DNA of 64,000 nucleotides. It comes from Stomoxys calcitrans (lineage: Eukaryota; Arthropoda; Insecta; Diptera; Muscidae). A program made the position numbers and the translations under genes. Below, piece by piece: positions 54,965-64,000 of the stretch. Positions within the stretch are counted from its first letter, which is position 1. Each line of letters starts with the position of its first letter. The notes under the pieces were generated by a model. That model saw nothing but the letters and a program-made list of their open reading frames with translations. It searched no databases and was not told the DNA's origin. The stretch spans positions 55,871,610 to 55,935,609 of the forward strand of contig NC_081552.1 of assembly GCF_963082655.1 (NCBI RefSeq), read 5' to 3'.

Positions 54965-55243
54965 AACAAGTAAAAGCGTGCCAAGTTCTGCCGGACCGAA
55001 TCTTGAGCACCCACCACCATGGATTCTGCTCAAAATATGTACAAATAAATTAAGTTGAAGGACATAATTTTATTCTACACACCAAACGTGCTTTAAACCA
55101 GCAACAATTAAAGCTTCTAGGAACCGCATTCAAAATGTCAGCCATATGGGACAAACATTGCGGTTTATATGGGAGCTACACCAGGTTATAGACCGATTTG
55201 GTCATTACTTAGTACAGTTGTTGAAGGTCATAACAGAACCAGG
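54965..55243 (+). mobile_element. Type A' left end only
   Basis: AACAAGTAAAAGCGTGC, a damaged palindrome (TTCTGCCGGACCGAA), CACCACCATGGATTCTGC and part of one unit. It is cut after AAGGTCATAACAGAACC by family F. Confidence 0.8.
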
Positions 55244-55339
55244 GCTGCGCAGTCGGATTCGAGCAATTTTGCCTGGAGTCGGAGTCAAAAAAATAACCTC
55301 GACTCAACTCCGGACAAAATAGAAAAAAATTTAAAAAAA
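55244..55339 (+). repeat. Family F repeat, second copy
   Basis: GGGCTGCGCAGTCGGATTCG, GAGCAATTTTGCCTGGAGTC and CTCGACTCAACTCCGG, followed by an A-rich run that leads directly into a B left end. Confidence 0.6.
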
Positions 55340-56577
55340 AACAAGTAAAAAGGCGTTAAGTCCGGCCGGGCCGAACTTTGGATACCCACCACCTCGGGTA
55401 TATATGTAAAACACCTATCATCAAAATCCGGTGAAAAATGCATACCTTATGCCCCATAGCAGATATATCGAAATATGTTCCGATTTGGACCAAATACTTA
55501 TAAGTACAAGTCATTTTTCAATTGCGTATAACAAAATATTGGTCTTTTAAGTAGCTATATCTAAAATTAACCGATTTGAACCATGCACTAAACGGATGTC
55601 GAAATGCTTAGCATAAGTCACTGTGTAAAATTTAAGTGAAATCGGATTATAAAAGCGACTTTATGGGACCAAGACTATAAATCGGGATATCGGTCTATAT
55701 GGCAGACCTGGACGGATCTGGATCAAACTTAAAAAGTATATCGGAGGGCCTAACACAACTCACCGTCCCAAATTTCGGCGTCATCGGACATTAAACGCGC
55801 ATTTTATGACCTCAAAACCTTAGATCGAGAGATTGGGCTATATGGCAGCTATATCCAAATCTGAACCGATCTGTGCCATATTGCAGAAGTATGTCGAAGG
55901 GCTTAATTTAACCCACTGTCCCTAATTTCGGCCACATCGGACAATAAATGCGTCTGTTATGGGCCCAAAACTTTTTATCGAGAGATCGGTCTATATGGCA
56001 GCTATATCCAAATCTGGATCTGAGCCAAATTGACAAGGGATGTCGAAGGGCTTATCACAACTCACTGTCGCAAATTTCAGCAAAATCGGATAATAAATGT
56101 GGCTTTTATGGGCCTAGAACCCTAAATCGTAAGATCGGTCTATATGGCAGCTATATCCAAATCAGTACCGATCTGGGGCAAATTGACGAAGGATGTTGAG
56201 GGCCCTAACATAACTCACTGTCCCAAATTTCAGCAAAATCGGATAATAAATGTGGCTTTTATTGGCCTAAGACCCTAAATCGGCGGATCGGTCTATATGG
56301 GGGCTATATCAAGATATAGTCCGATATAGCCCATCTTCGAACTTAACCTGCTTATGGACAAAAAAAGAATCTGTGCAAAGTTTCAGCTCAATATTTGTAT
56401 TTGTAAAGACTGTAGCGTGATTTCTACAGACAGACGGACAGACGGACGGACATGTCTAGATCGTCGTTAACGCTGATCAAGAATATATATACTTTATAGG
56501 GTCGGAAATGGATATTTCGATGTGTTGCAAACGGAATGACAAAATGAATGTACCCCCATCTTTCGGTGGTGGGTATA
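55340..56577 (+). mobile_element. Type B element, full length
   Basis: Left end with palindrome variant TCCGGCCGGGCCGAA, array with the usual closing GGGGGCTATATCAAGATA segment, GACAGACGGACGG tract, core, TA run and hairpin CCCCCATCTTTCGGTGGTGGGTATA. The following A element starts at once (GGGTATA|ACAAGTAAAAGCG). Confidence 0.9.
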
Positions 56578-57214
56578 ACAAGTAAAAGCGCGCTAAGTTC
56601 GGCAGGCCGAATCTTATATACCCTCCACAATGGATCGCATTTTTCGAGTTATTTTCTCAGCATCTCTTCTTAGGCAAAAAACGATACAAGAAAAGATTTG
56701 CTCTGCTATTGGAGCGACATTAAGATATGTTCCGGTTTGGACTACAATTAAATTATATGTTGGAGACCTGTGTAAAATGTCAGCCAATTCGAATAAGTAT
56801 TGCGCACTTTGGGGGCTCAAAAAGTAAAATAGAGAGATCGATTTATATGGGAGGTGTATTAGGCTGTAGACCGATTTAGACCATAATAAATACGTATGTT
56901 GATGGTCATGAGAGGATCCGTCGTACAAAACTTCAGGCAAATCGGATAATAATTGCGACCTCTACAGACTCAAGAAGTCAAGACCCCAGATCGGTTTATA
57001 TATCAGCTATATCAGGTTATGAACCGATTTGAACCTTATTTGACACAGTTGTTGAAAGTAAAAATAAAATAAGTCATGCAAAATTTCAGGTAAATTGGAT
57101 AGGAATTGCGCCCTCTAGAAGCTCAAGAAGTCAAGTCCCCAGATCTGTTTTTATGACAGCTTTATCAGATTATGAACCGATTTGAACCATACTTCGGTTT
57201 ATATGGCAGCTTTC
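56578..57214 (+). mobile_element. Type A element, right part missing
   Basis: The left end has a palindrome shortened to TTCGGCAGGCCGAA, then about three units, ending at CGGTTTATATGGCAGCTTTC where family E begins. Confidence 0.85.
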
Positions 57215-58714
57215 TTGTTTTATATTGGAAGGTCTTCCGACACTAAGACCCAAAAGACAAGTATCGTTTAATGTCGAGATCTACATGTCTAGCTGAACGG
57301 ACATAATGTCAAGCATTTTGAAGGTGGCTATAAAGATTTTCAGGCCTAGTGTGATCGTTCAGATCCACACTAATAATTTTTTTTTTGTATTGGTTATCTA
57401 CATTCAAAATCATATTTCAAAGCGACCACTTGGGATACCACATTCTAAAAGATCTGCAGGTCCTCCTGTGTCCATCCCAATTTGAGGATAAAAAGATTAC
57501 TCTACTACCAAAGACCTTTTACATCTGTCCTATTCTATCCTGATCGGCCTTCATATATTATTTCATATTATTCATATATTATTCTGCGGGGATTGCCCTC
57601 TGACACTTCCTTTCATTTGAGTACAATATATTCTCGGTCTTTCCACATGACACTTTGGCGTTGCATTTATTAGGAGGAGAGGGTCGCGCCCCCACGCTAA
57701 GAACCAAATGACAATTTATTTGAGTCTTATATTGTCTCGATCTACTGTTCTGCGGAACGGTAGGACGTGACCCAGATACTTGAATTCTATACCAACATTA
57801 GATTTGAAATATTCTGTCATAGATCTTTTTTTTAATTGACATATTATCCCGCTCAAACTACACGTCCTATTGAAGGGTATTTAGTGGATGGGCAGGGTCC
57901 CAGACTCTATTCTAATTGTGCATGCCAGATTCGTAGTCAAGTCACATGGACATTTATGCCCGTTTGGGGGGTTTTTTGAATTGGGGAAGCCGCTTAGGCA
58001 CCTTGGATCAAATTCTTATAAGAGATGTGTACTTAGTTTCCAAATATCTTTCGTTTGATACTCATATTGCCCCAATCGGTAAACATGTCCTGTTGAGGGT
58101 TTTGGGGGGTGGGGAGGCGCCTCAGACACCAAGGAATACATTTTTGTTATCAGCATTGGACTCTACCTTTAAATAGCTTTCATTTGATGCCCATATTTTT
58201 CCAAAATGTTAATTTGTCCCACTATGGGGTTTCGGGTGGCAGGGAGGGTCCTCAGACACCAAAAAATAATATTTTGTATCAGATTTGTATTCTACTTTTA
58301 AATACCTTAATTTGATACCCATATGACTCAAAGCGAATAAAGTGTCCTGTTGGGTGGTGTTTTTGGGGGTGGGGGCCCCGACATTTAGGGTAACATATTA
58401 ATGCCATGTTCATACTCTACTCTTAAATACCTTTCAATTTCTACCCACGTTGCCCAAAGCGGTGAAAATTTCCTCTTGTGGCTTTTTTGGGGGTGGGGGA
58501 CCACCCCGAAACTTAAGAGTGAAATTTGCAAACCAAATTTGTACTCTACGCTTAAACGCCTTTCCTTTGATACCCGTATTGTCTCAATCAGTGCACATGT
58601 CCGTTCGGATGGGTTTTGGAAATTTTTACCAATTTCGTATTTTTGGGGTACCATGAGGTGGAATACAAAATTTCGCAAAAACGCCACCCATATCCCATTG
58701 TCTGGATTTACCTA
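57215..58714 (+). repeat. Family E, long copy with 128 bp units
   Basis: The first part (GACCTGCAGG..., GATCGGCCTTCATATATTATTTC, GGGGATTGCCCTCTGACAC) matches 39430-39716 joined to 41636 onward. The tandem motif CTTTCATTTGATACCCATATTG follows, with anchors at 58054, 58183, 58311, 58438 and 58566 (steps 127-129 bp). Each unit has a G-rich stretch (GGGGGTGGGG). No coding frame is supported. Confidence 0.78.
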
Positions 58715-61231
58715 ATTTAAGACAATGAGTTGTGTTAATACCTTCGATATCTTTCAATTTGGCCCAGATGGATTCATATTTGGGTTTAGCTGCCATTTAG
58801 ACACACCCGCCGATTTGAGGTCTTGGACCCATAAAATGTTAATTTATTGTCCGATTTTGCCAAAATTTGAAACAGTGAGTTATGTTAGGCCCTTCGACAT
58901 CCTCCTACAATGTGGTCACATCGATCCCGATCTCTCGATTTAAGGTCTTAGGCCCATAAAAGGCGCATTTAGTGTCCGATTTCGCCAAAATTTGGGACAG
59001 TGACAGTTGTGTGAGGCCCTTTGGTATCCCTATTTTATTTGGCCCAAATCGTTGTAGATTTGTATATAGCTGCCATATAGACCGATCTCTCGATTTAATG
59101 TCTTGGCCCCATAAATCATATTTCGCTGAAGTTAGTTTATAATCATATTTCGCTGAAGTTAGACACAGTGACTTTTGTTATACTATTCGCCATCCGTGTC
59201 GTATATGATTCAGATCAGTCTATATTTGGATGTAGCTGCCGAAAATACCAATATTTTGTTCTACAAAATTGAACAATGACTTGTACTTATTAGTCCGCTC
59301 AATGCCCGTGCTGAATTTGAAACAGTGAGTTGTCGTAAGTGTTCTGAAATCCGACCAAATATGGTTCAGATCGCACTTTATAGTGTCCAAATAGACCAAT
59401 CTGCGGATTAAGGGTCTGAAGCCCATAAAAGCTGCATTTCTTATTTCGCTGAAATTTGAAACAAAGAGTTGTTGTAAGCCTTCTGGGGTCCGATTCAAAT
59501 ATGGCTTAAATTGGACTACACTTGGATATAGCAGCCATATAGACCGATCTGGCGGTTAAGGGTCTGAAGCCCATACAAGATTTAATTATTACCCTATTTC
59601 GCTGAAATTTGAAACAGTGAATTTTTTTAAGTCTCCCGACATCCCACTCAAATATGGTTCGGATCGGACCATATTTAGCTATAGCTGCCATATAGACCGA
59701 TTTGTTGATTAAGGGACTGAAGCCCATAAACGATTTATTCATTGCCCTATTTCGCTGAAATTTGAAACAGCGAGTTGTTTCTAGCCTTCCGATATCCGAC
59801 TCAGTCCAGTAAAAAACGGTTCTATTGCTTGATTTCGCTGAAACTGTTACTTGAATAAGAGTTCTTGGGACCTGAATCAAATAAGATCCATATCAGTCCC
59901 ATCGAATTATCCATTTCCGACCCTATCAAGTATATATATTCTCATTCGTCGTAAAAATCTAAGACGATCTAACCATGTCCGTCCGTCTGTCTCTTGAAAT
60001 CAAGCTGCAGACTTTCAAAATAGAGATATTGAGATGAAACTTTGCACAGACTCTTCTTTTGTCCCTAATCAGGTTAAGTTCGAATATGGGCTATATCGAA
60101 CTATACCTTGATAAAGCCCCCATTTACACCGATCTGCCGATTTAGGGTCTTAGGCCTATAAAGCCACATTTAATATCCGATTTGGCTGAAATTTGGGACA
60201 GTGAGTTATGTTAGGCCCTTTGATACCCTTCTTCAATTTGGCCCAGATCGGTCCAGATTTGGATATAGCTGCCATATAGACCGATCTCTCGATTTAAGGT
60301 TCTGGGCCCATAAAGTCGTGTTTATTGTCGGATGTCGCCAAGATTTGGGACAGTCGGTTGTGTTAGGCCCCTCGACATCCTTCTTGTATTTGGCACAGAT
60401 CAGTCCAGATTTGGATATAGCTGCCATATAGACTGATATATCGATTTAGGGTCTTAGGCCCATAAAAGGCGCATTTAGTGTCCGATTTCGCCGAAATTTG
60501 GGACATTGAGTTGTGTTAGGGCCTTTGATACCCTTCTTCAATTTGGTCCAAATCGTTTCAGATTTGGATGTAGCTGCCATATACACCGATCTCTCGATTT
60601 AAGGTCTTAGGCCCATAAAAGGCGCATTTATAGTCCGATTTCGCCGAATTTTGAAACAGTAGGTTGTGTTAGGCCCTTTAATATTTTTCTTTAATTTGGC
60701 TCAGATCGGTTCAGATTTGTATATAGCTGCCATATAGATCGATCTCTCGATTTTGGGCCCATAAAAGTCGCTTTTGTTGTCCGATTTTGCCAATATGTGA
60801 CAGTAAGCTACGTTAGGCTCTTCGACAACTTTCTTCAATTTGTCCCAGATCGGTTCAGATTTGAATATAGCTGCCATATAGATCGATCTTTCGATTTTTG
60901 GTCTTGGTTCCATAAATAGCGCATTTAAAATCCGATTTCGCTGATGTTTGGCCCAGTGACTTATGCTAGGCTATTCGACATCCATATCGTATATGGTTCA
61001 TATCGGTCTATATTTAGATATATATACCAAAACGACCAATATTGTGTTCTACGAAATTGAACAATGACTTGTAATTATGTGACCACTCAATGTCCTTGTC
61101 GACATAGCTGCTATGGGGGCATAAATTATGCATTTTTCACCGGACTAAAACGAAATGTGGTTTACATATATAGCCGAGGTGGTGGGTATCCAAAGTTCGG
61201 CCCGGTCGAACTTATCGCCTTTTAACTTCTT
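58715..61231 (-). mobile_element. Compound B/D block, reverse
   Basis: B units run from 58715 to about 59260, then D units (GTTGTAAGCCTTCTGGGGTCCG, ATAGCAGCCATATAGACC) and the D start block (AAGAGTTCTTGGGACCTG, about 59850-59870). From 59895 a new B copy begins with the inner part of its right end (CATTTCCGACCCTATCAAG, TA run, core, GTCCGTCTGTC). It runs through about eight units to a left end with palindrome TTCGGCCCGGTCGAA and CTTTTAACTTCTTTT at 61231. The terminal hairpin between D and B is missing. Confidence 0.8.
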
Positions 61232-62641
61232 TTTTATTTTTCGCTGTTTAGTACTTTTTTCCATTACCTGAAACTGACATAAAAAAATGCATTTTGTGTT
61301 TATGATCTGTTTCCGTTTTCACATTCGCCAATTTTAATTTCTTTTTTTTATTGGTCGAACTGCCATTTTACCGTCTGTCTCATTTCCTTGCAGTAAGGTG
61401 ACATAATAGAAATGCAAAAGAAAATCATTTACTGTCAACGACACCCTAATCTGCCACACATCATTCTTCATGGCCAATATTTGCGAAAAATTGCCTCTTT
61501 GCAAGCGTTATTGCCATTAAGGCTAAAAGTGCGTTGAAGTTAACAAATGATCTGTTCAAGTGACATTATTATGGTCGCTTACAGTCTGCTCTTTTATGAA
61601 GGCAACATGCTATCATTGTCAACCCCCTCACCCCTAGCAAAATACCACTACCATCATAATCATGCCTTGAGTACTGTCAATATTTTGCCATTTCGACCCA
61701 TTTAATGTCATTAACAAGGACCACTGCCACCCACCATTGAGGTTATTTTCCCTGGCAAAAACCCGCTAAGGCTCCAAGTACTCAACATATGCATTGTAAG
61801 GGTATTACAAGAAGATGTGACCGAGGAAGAATGAGGGGAGGTGGGAAAAATTAATGAACTATGACTATGACAATATGTCAATGTCCTGAGAATGGAGTAA
61901 TAAAAGCGCAAAGATCGCCATCAACAGCACAAGGAGGAGCAATAGGGGGAAGGCGCCACCACCAGTTAATAGGGTGGTCTCCCTCGCTTGCTAGGCAACT
62001 AGCTCTCAATATGGTAACAACAGCCGTTTTTCCTAAATCATTAAAAATTTATGACGCTGCTCTTCTACGACCTACTATAGTGGACAATGGCGGACGTGCG
62101 AACGAACAGACAGCCCATTGCAATGAAATGTTTATTACATAAAAGTTGGTTAGGTGGCCTTTAAAATATTTATATGCCACACACAAACAAAAGAATTTTG
62201 CAATGCAGAGAACCCTTGGCCCATAGATGAATGCTGCTCGCCTTTGTCTCCACTAAGCTGGGGAAATTGAATGTATAGCAATTTCTGTGAAAAATTTATT
62301 AATAATTTTCTCCCTTAAGCCCATAAACTAGGAAACACACTCAAATATTTATATGATCATAAAACTTGCAGATGACCTAAAAAAAACTATTCACGAAGGT
62401 TAAACTTAAAATGAGGAAATTATTATGAATATTGAAGAAAGGGAGAGAATTAGCAAACACAAGTTGCTGTGTTATGTCCAAAGCCTTCTCTTGAAAAAAA
62501 CATTAAAAGTGCAATAAAGATTTAATTGTTTGCAATGTTCATAAATCGAACGATGACTATGGCCTTGCACGTGTACGGTTAGTAAGGAATAAGATATTGG
62601 GGTGTCCGCATAAAAGGGTCAGCCAAACAACAACAACAAGT
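61232..62641. other. Plain DNA, no gene recognised
   Basis: Less AT-rich than other spacers near 61700-62100 but without a recognisable protein. The 93-codon frame at 61861-62142 overlaps a minus-strand frame and has no domain I know. The stretch ends CAACAACAACAAG, next to an A left end. Confidence 0.55.
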
Positions 62642-64000
62642 AACAAGTAAAAGCGTGCTAAGTTCGGCCGGGCCGAATCTTATATACCCTCCACCATGGA
62701 TCGCATTTGTCGAGTTCTTTTCCCGGCATCTCTTCTTAGGCAAAAAAGGATATAAGAAAAGAGTTGCTCTGCTATTAAAACGATATCAAGATATGGTCCG
62801 GTTCGGACCACAATTAAATTATATGTTGGAGACCTGTGTAAAATTTCAGCCAATTCGTATAAGAATTGCGTCCATTGGGGCTCACGAAGTAAAATAGAGA
62901 GAACGATTTATATGGGATCTGTATCGGGCTATAGAACGATTCAGACTATTATAAACACGTTTGTTGATGGTCATGAGAGGATCCGATTTGAACCTTATTT
63001 GACACAGTTGTTGAAAGTAAAAATAAAATACGTCATGCAAAACTTCAGCCAAATCGGATAGGAATTGCGCCCTCTAAAAGCTCAAGAAGTCAAATCCCCA
63101 GATCTGTTTATATGACAGCTATATCAGGTTATGGACCGATTTCAACCATACTTGGCACAGTTGTTGGATATCATAATGAAATACTTCGTGCAAAAATTCA
63201 CTCAAATCGGATAAGAATTGTGCCCTCTAGAGGCTCAAGAAGTCAAGACCCAAGATCGGTTTATATGGCAGCTATATCAGGTTATGAACCGATTTAAACC
63301 ATACTTGGCACAGTTGTTGGGTATCATAACAAAACACGTCGTGCGAAATTCCATTCCATTCGGATAAGAATTGCGCCCTCTAGAGGCTCAAGAAGTCAAG
63401 ACCCAAGATCGGTTTATATGGCAGCTATATCAGGTTATGGGCCGATTTGAACCATACTTGGCACAGTTGTTGGATATCATAACAAAACACGTCGTGCACA
63501 ATTTCATTCTGATCGGATAAGAATTGTGCACGCTAGAGGCTCAAGAAGTCAAGACCAAGATCGGTTTATATGGCAGCTATATCAGATTATGAACCGATTT
63601 GAACCATACTTGGCACAGTTGTTGGATATCTTAACAAAACACGTCGTGCAAAATTTCATTCCTATCGGATAAGAATTGCGCACTCTAGAGGCTCAAGAAG
63701 TCAAGACCCAAGATCGGTTTATATGGCAGCTATATCAGGTTATGGACCGATTTGAACCATACTTGGCACAGTTGTTGGACATAATAACAAAACACGACTT
63801 ACAAAATTTCATTCTGATCGGGTAAGAATTGCGCACGCTAGAGGCTCAAGAAGTCAAGACCCAAGATCGGTTTATATGGCAGCTATATCAGGTTATGGAC
63901 CGATTTGAACTATACTTGGCGCAGTTGTTGGATATCATAACAAAACACGTCGTGCGAAATTCCATTTCAATCGGATACGAATTGCGCCCTCTAGAGGTTC
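62642..64000 (+). mobile_element. Type A element, runs off the window
   Basis: Left end AACAAGTAAAAGCGTGC and a perfect palindrome TTCGGCCGGGCCGAA. Array anchors lie at 63114, 63267, 63420, 63572, 63725 and 63878 (steps 153, 153, 152, 153, 153; the 152 is a single lost C in AAGACCAAGA). The right end lies beyond the window. The first 250 bp are closest to the copy at 11284. Confidence 0.92.

Noticed and set aside
61861..62142. 93-codon plus-strand frame
   Set aside because: It has low-information composition, partial overlap with a minus-strand frame, and no domain or codon pattern that separates it from the surroundings.

Overview
This 64 kb window looks like non-coding DNA from a higher dipteran, probably a calyptrate (muscid-type) fly such as Stomoxys or Musca. 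That is an inference from the repeat content: tRNA-derived fly SINEs, irritans-type mariner remnants, and dispersed elements carrying the (TA)n - short core - (GTCY)n module I remember as the dipteran 'mini-me' signature. I find no intact protein gene. Almost all open frames lie inside repeats and arise because the repeat unit is a multiple of three.

Most of the window is built from a few families of non-autonomous dispersed elements, named here A, A' (a diverged subtype of A), B, C and D, plus an unrelated family E and a small repeat F. Orientation '+' means the GC-rich palindrome end is on the left and the GGTGG...GGGTATA hairpin end is on the right. A, B and C share one plan. The left end is AACAAGTAAAA-like, followed by a GC palindrome (TTCGGCCGGGCCGAA in A and B, an AGTCGG/CCGACT stem in C) and ATACCC..CACC. 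A central array of diverged units follows, then a CGGACGGACA microsatellite, a short core, a TA run, and a terminal hairpin ending GGTGGNGGGTATA. The central units repeat at 153 bp, exact in A and B over many successive units and mostly 147-153 bp in C and D, although the families are well diverged. They stay in phase on one motif, TATATGGCAGCTATATC. Family E has a different period, about 128 bp.

Layout: 0.66-9.4 kb is a dense chain of A, B, E and C copies with an inverted B pair, a 607 bp mariner-type MITE, a SINE fragment and a 200-N gap. 9.4-21.3 kb alternates D, C and A copies with plain AT-rich spacers, a possible retroposed 3' end near 10.4 kb and a GC-rich relic near 19 kb. 22-27 kb holds B, C and D copies with a captured reverse-transcriptase fragment, a CCCAG-type MITE and a broken mariner transposase. 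27-28.9 kb is plain DNA with a SINE. 28.9-33.2 kb is A, B, C and D with another mariner MITE. 33.2-35.6 kb is plain DNA. 35.6-50.6 kb is a nested zone: E holds B which holds A, and a mariner MITE is split by an A copy. 51.9-61.2 kb is A, A', B, E and D, including a 459 bp higher-order repeat. 61.2-62.6 kb is plain DNA and an A copy runs off the right edge.

No gene network can be described. The interesting biology is in the elements: shared ends without any encoded enzyme here, a fixed 153 bp array phase, family chimeras with breakpoints inside shared motifs, and nested insertions that provide natural empty sites. All boundaries were read by eye and should be taken as accurate to about 10 bp.
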